From the NCBI GenBank assembly GCA_963932145.1, contig OZ010616.1:46905250-46969249 (forward strand): DNA of 64,000 nt, in the 5' to 3' direction. This stretch comes from Acanthosepion lycidas. Taxonomy: Eukaryota; Mollusca; Cephalopoda; Sepiida; Sepiidae. The notes beneath the pieces are model-generated. The model was not told where the DNA came from. It ran no database searches and was given only the letters and a program-made list of their open reading frames with translations. The position numbers were made by a program, and so were the translations under genes. Positions 1 to 10,372 of the stretch are shown here, piece by piece; within the stretch, counting starts at the first letter, position 1; each line of letters opens with the position of its first letter.

Positions 1-29
1 AAACTGTGATTTCAAAATAAAGGAGAAGC

Positions 30-1215
30 CAGTATGAAACTAGCCATTATCTTTTTCAAGTAGTCATAGCAATTCAAAGATAATAAAGTGAAGTAATCTA
101 TGGAAAGTCATCAAGTGAGTGGCATGGATGATGATCCTGAATCTAAAAACTGTGGAAAAGGCATTCTTTTCCCAAGAAGTCATGTCAATTCATAGATAAT
201 AAAGAAAAGGAATCTGTGAAGAGTCATGATTGCCTCCATCCTGAACAGACATTGGTATAGATGATGACCCAAAATTCAAAACTGTGGAAAAGGCAATGAG
301 AAACCATTCCACTCTTTTCCCAAGAAGTCATGTCAATTCATAGATAATAAAGAAAAGGAATCTGTGAAGAGTCATGATTGCCTCCATCCTGAATGGACAT
401 TGGTATAGATGATGACCAGAAATTCAAAACTGTGGAAAAGGCAATGAGAAACCATTCCACTCTTTTCCCAAGAAGTCATGTCAATTCATAGATAATAAAG
501 GAATCTGTGAAGAGTCATGATTGCCTCCATCCTGAACAGACATTGGTATAGATGATGACCAGAAATTCAAAACTGTGGAAAAGGCAATGAGAAACCATTC
601 AACTCTTTTCCCAAGAAGTCATGTCAATTCATAGATAATAAAGAAAAGGAATCTGTGAAGAGTCATGATTGCCTCCATCCTGAACAGACATTGGTATAGA
701 TGATGACCCAAAATTCAAAACTGTGGAAAAGGCAATGAGAAACCATTCAACTCTTTTCCCAAGAAGTCATGTCTATTCATAGATAATAAAGAAAAGGAAT
801 CTGTGAAGTCATGATTGCCTCCATCCTGAATGGACATTGGTATAGATGATGACCAGAAATTCAAAACTGTGGAAAAGGCAATGAGAAACCATTCCACTCT
901 TTTTCCAAGAAGTCATGTCAATTCATAGATAATAAAGAAAAGGAATCTGTGAAGAGTCATGATTGCCTCCATCCTGAATGGACATTGGTATAGATGATGA
1001 CCAGAAATTCAAAACTGTGGAAAAGGCAATGAGAAACCATTCCACTCTTTTCCCAAGAAGTCATGTCAATTCATAGAAAATAAAGAAAAGGAATTTGTGA
1101 AGAAGGCATTGGAAAAGCATTCCACTGTCTTTCTCAAGAAGTCATGGCAATTTACAGATAATAAAGAAAAGTAATATGTGAAGAGTCACAATTGCTTATA
1201 TCCTAAAGGGGTGGC
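30..1215. repeat. SINE-derived satellite, about 148-bp unit
   Basis: A tandem array whose landmark AAGAAGTCATG recurs at 174, 322, 470, 613, 761, 907 and 1055, giving spacings of 148, 148, 143, 148, 146 and 148 bases. Central units are almost identical. The edges (from about 30, and 1056-1215) are diverged or shortened: the last spacing is 81. The unit matches the 3' half of a SINE seen once at 56170-56290, sharing 'aaaccattccact', 'atagataataaa' and 'gtgaagagtcatgattgcc'-like blocks, so the array appears to be local amplification of part of a SINE. No protein is expected. Confidence 0.93.
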
Positions 1216-1218
1216 ATA

Positions 1219-1256
1219 TATGTGTGTTTGTGTGTGTGTGTGTGAGAGAGAGAGAC
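1219..1256. repeat. (TG)n(GA)n microsatellite
   Basis: A compound dinucleotide run, TGTGTG followed by GAGAGA, lies just downstream of the SINE-derived array. Confidence 0.9.
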
Positions 1257-1423
1257 TGTGTAAAACTGATGAAACACATTATATGTCATTAACTGCTTTC
1301 AAAACCCAAAACCTTATGGGGATGAAGCTTTAAATTAAATGTAGGATTTTTCAATCAAGAATAAAAGAATTAATTTCACAGATGTATTTGAAATGTGTAC
1401 CTATTTCAGACACAAACCTGTTA

Positions 1424-1525
1424 TTAGGTTGGTGCAAAAATAATGACATAATAATGTCGTTTTTTGACGTATTTTTTAATGTCAAAAAACAACATTATTA
1501 CGTCATTATTTTTGCACCAACCTGA
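1424..1525. mobile_element. MADE1-like mariner MITE, copy 1 (102 bp)
   Basis: A near-perfect palindrome begins TTAGGTTGGTGCAAAAATAA and ends with its reverse complement (one mismatch in the last bases, CCTGA for CCTAA). TA dinucleotides flank both ends (1422-1423 and 1526-1527), as expected for a mariner target-site duplication. The centre carries the GACG...AAAAAA...GTC type sequence. The termini resemble the primate mariner MITE MADE1, from general knowledge of that element. It is non-autonomous, with no coding capacity. Confidence 0.92.
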
Positions 1526-1527
1526 TA

Positions 1528-2289
1528 CATATATTCAATATATGATGGGGGATGCTGAAAAGATCTTTGCTAACCCATTTCCCAAAATCAGTATTTCAAG
1601 GAACAAATATCAGAATACATTTCAGCACACTTTTATATGCTATATATACATTATTAATATAATCAAAACAACTCCATAATCTGAAGAGTGTAAGTGCACT
1701 TTTTTCTAATGTCAGGATATAGTTTTATCAAGGAAGCAAAACAAAGAAACAAGTGAATATTGAGAGAATTGTCAATGAATAATTTTCTTAAGGAGGGAAT
1801 GAGAAATAAGAAAGATTGTAGTGAATAAGTGACAAACAGGAAGTTATACTTGCAAAAAGGAAAACTTTAAGTGTTCTGTGTTCAAAGAAACTCACAAACC
1901 TGTGTCTCATTTCATGTTTAGACTAAAAGAAAAAGAGAGATACAAACACTGGTAAAGAGAAAAAGAAATTAAAATATTCATACGATCATTTTTCTTGACT
2001 AGAATAGCTTAAAAAATACAAACAAGTGGTTATTTTAACCTTTTAGTAATAAGACACCGTTATGGACAGAAATATTGAATAATAGTTATATAGCTAGTTC
2101 AAGAGGCCATTACTGCTGGAATGTGTTTGATCCTTACAGAATGATATAGCTTTGTGTTACACTGAAGTAAACTAAGTAAATACTAATAATACATTTTTAT
2201 CTGAATTTCTGAGATTTTCATGATTTTTTTTTTACATGAACTAAAAATTATAAAGAAAAGATAAATATTAGCGTTTTTTTTAAGTAACT
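1528..2289. other. AT-rich stretch, nothing recognised
   Basis: I see no open frame of note, no repeat boundary and no RNA gene. Short A/T runs dominate. Confidence 0.6.
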
Positions 2290-3048
2290 CATTTTCTTTC
2301 TTCTTTAACCATGAAAAATACCAGCTTATTAATTACCCTTATACATTTGTATGGAGTGCGATGGATAAATTGTCATTTTCTTTCTTCTTTAACCATGAAA
2401 AATACCAGCTTATTAATTACCCTTATACATTTGTATGGAGTGCGATGGATAAATTGTCATTTTCTTTCTTCTTTAACCATGAGAAATGCCAGCTTATTAA
2501 TTACCCTTATACATTTGTATGGAGTGCGATGGATAAATTGTCATTTTCTTTCTTCTTTAACCATGAGAAATGCCAGCTTATTAATTACCCTTATACATTT
2601 GTATGGAGTGCGATGGATAAATTGTCATTTTCTTTCTTCTTTAACCATGAGAAATGCCAGCTTATTAATTAACCTTATACATTTGTATGGAGTGCGATGG
2701 ATAAATTGTCATTTTCTTTCTTCTTTAACCATGAGAAATGCCAGCTTATTAATTAACCTTATACATTTGTATGGAGTGCGATGGATAAATTGTCATTTTC
2801 TTTCTTCTTTAACCATGAGAAATGCCAGCTTATTAATTACCCTTATACATTTGTATGGAGTGCGATGGATAAATTGTCATTTTCTTTCTTCTTTAACCAT
2901 GAGAAATACCAGCTTATTAATTACCCTTATACATTTGTATGGAGTGCGATGGATAAATTGTCATTTTCTTTCTTCTTTAACCATGAGAAATGCCAGCTTA
3001 TTAATTACCCTTATACATTTGTATGGAGTGCGATGGATAAATTGTCAT
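2290..3048. repeat. 84-bp minisatellite, nine copies
   Basis: Nine units of exactly 84 bases; the ATG of each unit falls at 2311, 2395, 2479, 2563, 2647, 2731, 2815, 2899 and 2983. Variants are ordered: units 1-2 read ATGAAAAATACC, units 3-7 and 9 ATGAGAAATGCC, unit 8 is intermediate, and units 5-6 share a C-to-A change (AACCTTATAC). Because 84 is divisible by 3 and the unit lacks stops in two frames, a 249-codon frame (2311-3060) and overlapping 103-codon frames stay open. This is best read as an arithmetic by-product, not a gene, although a repeat protein cannot be excluded by eye. Confidence 0.95.
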
Positions 3049-3795
3049 CTAAAAACATGAAAACATGTAGTTGTAAACATGAAAATCTCTAGTTATAACT
3101 TAAAAGACAACATGATGCCAAGTGTTGAGCCTGTGATAAATAGGTTAGTACATTCTGGAAGATGTTGCTCCACAGGTCTATATCACACATCCAAACAGCC
3201 ATCATTTACATAAAGATAAAACCTACTGTCAGCATTTTACACTACAGAGTATTATTCAATCATCAAGATGATACTTTTGTAATACTAATAGTGATATACA
3301 TCAGGGGAGGGGTCTACAGAGTTGGTTGTGTTCAGTCTGGTCCCTCCTCCTTGACCTTACCACTATGAGTGTCCCTTCTGGAGTTGGAACTTCAAGCAGT
3401 TTCACTCTTAGGATTTCTAGGACATGCAAGCTCTCCACTATGACAAGGAACAACCATCAGAGGGTGAAAGCAAAGTCAAAGAGAGTTTGACAAGGTCATT
3501 CATATGGATTTGATTTTCATGGATAAGTCATCAGTATGGACAATCCAACACACTTGGTCAGAAGCACCTCCCTTGTGGCCCAAAGACAGGTGAGATCTGG
3601 TAAATCTAGTTACATCAAGCTGCAGGATGCTTGGTCTGTCAATATTTGGCTTGGTTATACCAGTCTGATTAGCATTGCATCTTCTGCCAGTTTGGGCATT
3701 GAGATTGTGTAACTCTTCTTAGCTTATTCTGCCATTGACAACCAGATCAGAGTAGTTCATGCTACATACAGAAGACTCTTGCACTGTGGTCTTAT
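3049..3795. other. Unclassified, probably old repeat sequence
   Basis: No intact gene. The sequence is less AT-rich than its surroundings and borders a LINE tail at 3800, so it may be part of the same decayed element or another relic. I could not find a convincing reading frame or terminal structure. Confidence 0.4.
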
Positions 3796-3799
3796 AGAA

Positions 3800-3935
3800 A
3801 TCACAGCCTCACCATAAGATTCAAAATCATGGTCATCAGGTCCATGGTCCTCTCCACACTTCTGTATGCTTGGGACATGTGAACTTGCATGTTGGAATAT
3901 CAAAGGTCTGGAGTCATTCCAACAAACAAATGACC
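3800..3935 (+). pseudogene. LINE reverse transcriptase C-terminal relic
   Basis: In one + frame the sequence reads I-M-V-I-R-S-M-V-L-S-T-L-L-Y-A-W-D, which matches the post-catalytic thumb region typical of non-LTR reverse transcriptases (V-L-S-T-L-L-Y-A-C-E-T-W). A stop follows and the frame is interrupted nearby, so this is a dead fragment. The upstream catalytic domain is not recognisable. Confidence 0.6.
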
Positions 3936-3984
3936 ATCCATTCTCTGACCATCCAAAAAACAGCCTGACCCTTCTAAAACAGAT

Positions 3985-4133
3985 CTTTTTTTTCAATCAA
4001 TTTACCACAAGCAAGATGATAATGCCACTAAGTTGCAAGGAGCTACTGAGAGTGAAAGAGAATAAGAAGACTTTAGAAGGATCTGGAAACCCAATCCTAA
4101 ATAGGAAACAAGAGATAAACCTCTACTCTTGTA
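3985..4133 (-). mobile_element. SINE-like fragment with LINE-type 3' tail
   Basis: Read on the - strand it contains 'gagtagaggtttatctctt', 'ggattgggtttccag' and a tail like 'cttgcaacttagtggcatt' then a GCTTG...GGTAAATTGATT end followed by A-rich sequence. The body recurs at 32760-33035, 53665-53795 and 55800-55998. The tail resembles the 3' end of the LINE at 5060-6240. Confidence 0.7.
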
Positions 4134-4473
4134 AAAAAAACCCAGGGAAGATGATTAAAAATGATAAGCATGTTTGTATCTTTGTAGCATGATCTACTTG
4201 CATTTGTCTCTTTCACTATTCTGAACCTTATTGCAACACTATCTAAATCTCAGACACAGAAAGATTATATACAGGATTAAAAACTGGAAGTTTATGAGAT
4301 AAAGTCCAAAGCTTCTTTTTCTTTTTTCCTTAAAGATTTACTGGTTAAGGGTAATGATAAGTAAACAGGCAAAGAAGAATCCTCTTAAGTATTCTAGCAT
4401 ACACAACATGTAAGTTAAGCGTGTGGAGAAAAGTGAAGAAAAAGTCACTTACATATGATCATAAATGAAGAGG

Positions 4474-4557
4474 AATACATTATTAATAAATTAGAATATG
4501 TTGTAGCCTACTTAGATAAGTCGAAAATAACATATTCTAATTTATTAATAATACATT
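4474..4557. repeat. Inverted repeat (hairpin), 29-bp arms
   Basis: The arm at 4474-4502 (AATACATTATTAATAAATTA...) is complementary to 4529-4557 except near the outer end. The loop is about 26 bases. It is AT-rich and could be a small MITE or a cruciform; no target-site duplication was settled. Confidence 0.7.
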
Positions 4558-4691
4558 GTTCATCATCATTTTCTTATCTAAGTCATGAACTCAATAATTA
4601 ATTCAAGTTTCAAAACTTAATCTAATTTAAGTAAAGTAGTTTTCTTGAGTAAGTATTAGTGTCTATAAATATGTATGTGTATTTCGACACT

Positions 4692-4724
<33 letters not shown>

Positions 4725-4725
4725 T
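4692..4725. repeat. (CA)n(TA)n microsatellite
   Basis: A CACACA run passes directly into TATATA. Confidence 0.9.
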
Positions 4726-4741
4726 CATCCACATACAGGCC

Positions 4742-4865
4742 TGTTCACTGTCTCACAGCTCATCAGTGTGGCCAGACATCCGATTGCTTCAAGCCGGGAT
4801 TGAAACTCAATCAATTTGGCACCAGTCAGAGACTCTACCTTTGATCTATCAGCACACAACAGAGA
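4742..4865 (-). mobile_element. tRNA-derived SINE, minus strand
   Basis: On the - strand a box A-like 'aaaggtagagtctctgac' precedes a box B-like 'gagtttcaatcccggc', the internal RNA polymerase III promoter arrangement of tRNA-headed SINEs. It does not fold into a complete functional tRNA by eye. Confidence 0.55.
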
Positions 4866-5012
4866 AAGGGAATCTTCTAATATATTATATACATGATGTA
4901 TACAAATACCAAATCAGTAGCCAAGAGTGCTCAATTCATAACTGAAGAGCAATGTGTTAATAACAGAAGTGACTGCTGAAAATTTCCTTTCCCTATAGTG
5001 CTCAATCGCGGA

Positions 5013-5036
5013 TGATATATATATATATATATATAT
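5013..5036. repeat. (TA)n microsatellite
   Basis: An uninterrupted TA run at the 5' border of the truncated LINE. Confidence 0.9.
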
Positions 5037-5059
5037 TCAAACATGTTTCATTGAATAAT

Positions 5060-6240
5060 ATAGACAGTTTTTTCCTACCCAAGTACTTTCAATCCCCTCC
5101 TCAAAAGTACTTGGGCAGGAAAAACTATGGTGTCTTCTTTGATGAATTTTATCTTAACATCAAGAAACTGATTAGACTGTCAAACTGTGAAATGAAGGTC
5201 ATCCTAAAAGGGTTCTCCTCCATCTCCTTTCTCATGAACACTGGTGTTCCCCACGGCTCTATCTTGGGTACTACACTGTTTTTAATCTTCATTAACAATC
5301 TTCCTGATGTCATCAGTTCCCAAGTAGACATCTATGGAGACAATACTACTATTTACTCCTGGCTAAATAGTAAATCTGGTATCGTTGATAAAACTAAACT
5401 GGCTGCTGATCTCGAAAAAGACCTCCAATCTATGGTTGACTGGGGCAGGAAATGGCTTGTAAACTTTAATGCCTCCAAAATGAAACTGCTCTCCTTTACC
5501 CACCATAGAGAAATCTCCCTGCCTCCCACAGAATGGCTGATTCCCAACTCTATAAGAGCACCTTGCTGCACCTGCTTGGTCTCACCCTGTCCACTGACCT
5601 GAGATGGAATAAATATATTGAATCAATATATTCATCTAAAGTTGGTTTTGTGTGTTGCGCCAGAAAGTTTTTTCTCACCTGAATCTATCCTTCAAATCCT
5701 TAAATCAACCATTCACCCTTGCATGGAATACTGCTGCCATATATGGTCTGGAGCCCCCTCTCTTCGTTTCAAGGTCCTCAACAAAATCCAGTGTGTGATT
5801 GGTCCTGATTTGGCATCTCGTCCACAGTAACTTTCTCACAGACATGCCATTGCTTTCCTCTGTCTTTTCTACAAATACTTTCATGGTAACTGCTCCAATG
5901 AGCTACTTTTGCTGGTTCCCAAACTGCATGAATTTAAGCATGCTACTAGGTTGTCATCTCAGTCCCACCCTTTCACTGATGAAATGGTTAAATTTAGCTG
6001 TCTCTTCTACTCCAATAACTTCATGTCTCGCACTTCCTGTCTGTGGAACTGCCTTCCTCTACTTGCTTCTCTGATAGCTATAATCTTCAATTATTCAAAT
6101 GCAATGTCAAGCAACATCTCCAGATGCATTGATCTATTCCCTGTCCTTCTCTTCATTCTTTCCTCTATCACGCCTCTTTACTCTTGCTCCCACTCTTTGT
6201 AACCCCTTGCATGCTAGTGGCACTCTTGCCTTGCTTGGGG
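5060..6240 (+). pseudogene. Non-LTR retrotransposon (Jockey/CR1-like LINE) RT relic
   Basis: Decayed 3' part of a LINE ORF2. The frame 5012-5602 shows reverse transcriptase blocks G-V-P-H-G-S-I-L-G-T-T-L-F-L-I-F-I-N-N-L-P-D-V, then I-Y-G-D-N-T-T where active families have Y-A-D-D, so two catalytic-motif positions are changed. It continues as A-A-D-L-E-K-D-L-Q-S-M-V-D-W-G-R-K-W. After frameshifts, 5618-5830 carries I-H-P-C-M-E-Y-C-C-H-I-W-S-G-A-P-S and 5909-6202 the C-terminal end (L-W-N-C-L-P). The 3' UTR ends 'ttgcttggggtgaaatgctt'. The endonuclease domain is absent (5' truncation at the (TA)n tract). This is the main LINE family of the window; other copies lie at 34380, 38105, 39300, 46620 and 48564. 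Confidence 0.93.
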
Positions 6241-6291
6241 TGAAATGCTTAAAAATATGTTAAAATTATATTATATTTATTATATAATTAA

Positions 6292-6320
6292 ATCTATCTA
6301 TCTATCTATCTATCTATCTA
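6292..6320. repeat. (ATCT)n microsatellite
   Basis: A tetranucleotide run lies shortly after the LINE 3' end at about 6240, where such elements often end in simple repeats. Confidence 0.85.
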
Positions 6321-6751
6321 CTTAATACAAGGAAAGGCACAACACATTGGAAGCTATTATTATACAACACAAATTAAATATCATTCATCACAACTGATAA
6401 ATGATTTCCTTTTTCTGATTCAATGACTGCTTTCTACTTTATTTTTTACTAAACCTTCAATTATGAATTACAAACTATCAGTTCATTTCATAGAAATATT
6501 TTATACAGATTAACAAGTTCAAAATTCTATATACAAACCCTTTCATATTAAAATATGAGAATATTAACAAAAAAATTTAGATCAGATTTTTTCTTTGGGA
6601 AATACAATATCAAATAAAATATGTTCATAACAAACATGATCATTTTATTGAAAGAATTTTAATTAATATTCTTAGTTATTGAGAATGAAAATTACTGGTT
6701 CATGCTTTAACTTTCATAATCAACTTTTCTGTTCTTTTATTATTGCTATTA

Positions 6752-6803
<52 letters not shown>

Positions 6804-7620
6804 TGGCATTTCTTAAAAAGAGTGATCCACTTGTAATAAATAGGGAAAAATTTTTAATTTACAAATGTCAAGTTTGAAACTGTGTTTACATCATTGATAT
6901 TTTGATTTTCTTAAAGATTTTCTGCATTTTTAAAACATTTTTTAAAATTTTATTTAAAACCCATTTCATGAGCAACAATTTTTCAGAAGCACCCACACAA
7001 ACATTGAGGGATAATAGTTATTTATCTTAAATGAAGAATAAACAGATATATAGTTTTATTAATTTATGCAAATTATGGTTGTTTTTTTTATTTAAAAATG
7101 TATATATACATTTGTTTTTGTTGTATCATTAAAGAAGGTTACAAACAGACAAAGGTGGTACTTAAGTGAAAGGAACACTAACACAGACATAGATGAAAGA
7201 AAGAGAGGTTTGCTGTAAAAGAGTATACACTACTGAAAGACAGAGAAGCTAGTAATTCCCAAAGCAAGTCCCAGCTATATCCTGTGCACACTATATATAT
7301 CTACCAATATATTTAGTCCAAAATAGGCGATAGGTAGAGTGGGACATCCCATTACAACAGTTTTTATGTGAAAGAAGTTATTATGTGAAACAAAAAAAAT
7401 TATTTTCTCATTTGCAGAACAATTAAGTCCAGGTAACTGTAAAAACTCAGGGATCAATGTTACACAGTTTCAATATTATGAATTGAACCTCTCTTCTAAA
7501 AGGGAAAAAAAATTCAGTTATGACAGATGCCACACTTTGTGGAAGGTCTAATAGACACTAATCTATAAAAAAATTTTTTTTAAATTTCCTCATTTTTTAC
7601 AAGTGGACCAGTCTACTTAA
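6321..7620. other. AT-rich stretch with a (TTA)n run, no gene
   Basis: It holds a trinucleotide (TTA)n run at about 6740-6803 and otherwise only A/T-rich sequence. A 60-codon frame at 7275-7457 (- strand) shows no recognisable motif and I treat it as chance. Confidence 0.7.
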
Positions 7621-7662
<42 letters not shown>

Positions 7663-7663
7663 T
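7621..7663. repeat. (ATT)n tract at LINE 3' end
   Basis: Read on the - strand this is an (AAT)n run at the end of the LINE fragment at 7700-8262, so it probably marks the 3' tail of that insertion. Confidence 0.75.
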
Positions 7664-7699
7664 TCTTTGGTTTCTGTTGTATACACATTTCTTTCTCGA

Positions 7700-8262
7700 T
7701 CCCCTTCAGAGACCTAAGGTCAAAAATGGCTTCATGACATTTTTCACTCAAAATTTTTATAAAAAATTAAAAAATAAAATCAGACACATTTTACATAGAT
7801 GAAGCTCTTTGTAATCTGTGAGCACAATTTTTGATATTTCTTTAAGGCCTGGGCTACCAAGAATCCCTTCAATAAGTCTATTGAAATCTTTTCCAATCAA
7901 TCCGATGGCTCCAACAACAAATGGAATTATTGATGTCCTCATGTGCCATATTTTTGAGATTTCTACTTTAATATCTTTGTATTTTGATAGTTTTTCAAAG
8001 ATCTTTAAAGATACATTACAATTTGCATGAACTAACATGTCAATAAAAAAGCACATTCTGTTCTTGTGGTCTTTGATTACGATGTCTGGGCCATTAGCTT
8101 TGATTGTTCTTTCTGTGTGTATTATAAAGTCCCATAAAATTGTTACAGGTCTGATGTCTGCAACCGGTTCTGGCCAGTTTCTTGCAGTTTCCTTTCTATA
8201 AAAGTTTTCCACTTATTATCATCTGTGTATGTTATGTTTCCTGCTTTGTATCCTGTAGAGCC
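7700..8262 (-). pseudogene. C-terminal restriction-like endonuclease region of a non-LTR retrotransposon
   Basis: The - strand frame 7757-8212 (151 codons) reads ...I-L-W-D-F-I-I-H-T-E-R-T-I-K-A-N-G-P-D-I-V-I-K-D-H-K-N-R... then F-I-D-M-L-V, E-K-L-S-K-Y-K-D-I-K-V-E-I-S-K-I-W and I-P-F-V-V-G-A-I-G-L-I-G-K. The P-D...D/(I)D spacing and the V-V-G-A-I-G block are typical of the C-terminal domain of R2/R4/Hero/NeSL-type elements, whose PD-(D/E)XK nuclease nicks the target DNA. The family assignment comes from motif memory. The frame is still open, but the reverse transcriptase part is not present, so it is a 5'-truncated copy. An (ATT)n tract lies on each side. Confidence 0.65.
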
Positions 8263-8270
8263 AGATATTA

Positions 8271-8301
<31 letters not shown>

Positions 8302-8303
8302 AA
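8263..8303. repeat. (ATT)n microsatellite
   Basis: A trinucleotide run at the 5' border of the minus-strand LINE fragment. Confidence 0.85.
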
Positions 8304-8399
8304 TATTATCATAACTTTTTCACAATTTTTTCATTATCCTATATAATATTGTATATTACAAAATCACCCTTTTCATTGCTTCCTGGCAGCACTCATGTA

Positions 8400-8800
8400 A
8401 GTGATTTTAGAATGTGTGCATGTGTTGTATGTCTGTGTTTGCTGGATATATGTATATCTATCTTATGTAAATATCCATATTATATATGTGTGCATATATT
8501 TTGCATACATGTACATATCATGTTTGTGTCATGTGTGCATATCAAAAGAATTGCTGTATGTTGGTATATATGTATGCATGCATATATACATGTAAGTATG
8601 CATATATATATGTGTGGATATACGTGTATGTGTATATGTTCTTATAAATTAATATTTTATGTAAGTAAGGTTAAGTGTTATAGATGTAAATTTTTATATT
8701 TGATCTTTGTACCTCCCTATGCATATATGGATATTTGTATGTATAAATGCATCAGGGAGAGACAATATTTTCTACATAAATAAACAGGTAGGTAAATTGG
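8400..8800. repeat. Cryptic TA/TG-rich simple sequence
   Basis: Dense, imperfect interspersion of ATATGT, GTGTGC and ATGCATAT. Long open frames here (8349-8783 and 8401-8595, + strand) have the Cys/Ile/Tyr/His-rich composition produced by such repeats and are not genes. Confidence 0.8.
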
Positions 8801-8984
8801 CTGGAATGTTTGCATGTGTTTTACCATTTTTTTCTTCTAATAATTGTATTTCCCTCTGAATCTCTTAAGTGAGGAATTTTTATAATTATACATTTGTTCA
8901 GACTAATATCCTCATCTTTTTTGTAAGAGGGCCAACATTTAGGTTGTTTTGCTATGCAGCATTTTTAAATGTACTTTATATTAG

Positions 8985-9165
8985 TTAACTTTCTTCTTAT
9001 TTTTTTCTGTTAGTTCACCCAATATAAGGGCCAAGGGACACTCAAGATAGAATGTTACTGAGTTAGATTGCTGTAAGGGACAGAGAAGTGCATACATGAA
9101 GACATATATGCTAAATATTGGTTGACCCTGAATTTGAAGAGGTCAAGTTTGTAGATATTAGAGAA
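8985..9165 (+). repeat. Dispersed repeat, family also at 32571-32745
   Basis: Shares an ordered set of blocks with 32571-32745: 'gttcaccca'/'gtttaccca', 'aagatagaatgttactg'/'aaggtagaatgttactg', and later 'tcaagttt'. The two copies are diverged. The family is unknown and may be part of a longer decayed element. Confidence 0.6.
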
Positions 9166-10080
9166 ACACCCTCTGGGGAGGGGGGTATGCAAGTTTTTCT
9201 TGTTTATTTTTTTGTGAGAAAATGTATTCAAATTTTTAAAAATGTTATTCTTATGAAGAATTCTTTATTAGCTTATGTGGATTTTCCAAAATAGTATAAT
9301 CAGTCAGTGATGAGCAGATATTTGGTAATGCCTGGGGCCAACTCCTTGGTTGTATTGCCCCTAAGACTCAAGTAGGAAAGGCATAGGGCCTAGTACTGAG
9401 AAATATAAGAAAGGAAGATATTTTAAATATGTAAAAAACAAATGAAACATGAAATAAACATTCAAATTAAATATAAACTAAATTTTTATTTCACTCTTTG
9501 ATTGGATGCCCTCCTGATATGGATGCTTTGGGCCATTGCACTCTCTGCACCCACCTTTTCTGCACCCTACTGCATTCAGGGCATAGTCTATTTGTGAGTT
9601 ATTAATAATGTTTTCCATGTAGTTATACATTGATCTATTTGGGCTAATATCTTTATCTTGGTTGTTATAGTCAGAACACTCTTGCCATAATTTTGATGTT
9701 TATTACATTCAGTCAAATCCTTTATTAAATCAATTTGGATTGATTGTTCTTATCCTGCTCCTTACATCAATTCAGTTTTCTTAGTTATTTCTAAGTAAAA
9801 ACAGTAAACACATCTAGTTACATAGGAGTCATGAGTTCAATCCTTGGGTCATACAGTGAAAAATCACATACTCTGATTCAGTGAGAAAGTCAAAAAATGA
9901 CATTTTAGTTGATACAAGACATTGTGATATTTATAAATATGGATAACAGAATCTGAACAATCTAACTTACTGTTCAGTTCAAAAATTACCAAAAGGTTAT
10001 CAAATATGACAGTTACTTGAAGATGGCAGTAAAGTACAACTGAAATGGTATTACAATAACAACCAAGCTGAAGACATTAG
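9166..10080. other. AT-rich stretch, no gene
   Basis: Only a possible tRNA-like SINE box B ('gagttcaatcc', near 9834) was seen. No coding frame or clear element boundary. Confidence 0.55.
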
Positions 10081-10081
10081 T

Positions 10082-10202
10082 GTATGTTTGCATGCATGTA
10101 TATATTTGTGCATGCATGTGCGTGTGTGCACATGCATGTATGTGTGTGTGCATGTATGCATGTGTGTGCGTGTGTGTGTGTGTGTGTGTTTGTGCGTGTA
10201 TG
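10082..10202. repeat. (TG)n-rich microsatellite
   Basis: An imperfect run of TGCATG, GTGTGT and TGCGTG. Frames on either strand are Cys/Val- or His/Thr-rich artefacts of the repeat. Confidence 0.85.
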
Positions 10203-10316
10203 TATTCCCTACTTTTAAATGTAGGCTTACAATCTTACAAGTCAAAGTGTTTCTAACTTTTATAAGGATATTCAAACTTAATAGAATTGTTATTAAAATT
10301 ATAAAATGCCCTTATT

Positions 10317-10318
<2 letters not shown>

Positions 10319-10369
<51 letters not shown>
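10319..10369. repeat. (TA)n microsatellite, about 51 bp
   Basis: An uninterrupted TA run. Confidence 0.95.

Positions 10370-10372
<3 letters not shown>

Noticed and set aside
2311..3060. A 249-codon repetitive open frame as a protein gene
   Set aside because: It is wholly the 84-bp minisatellite, a second frame is open too, and there is no splice or codon evidence.
8349..8783. Cys/Tyr-rich 144-codon frame
   Set aside because: Composition is that of the TA/TG simple sequence beneath it.
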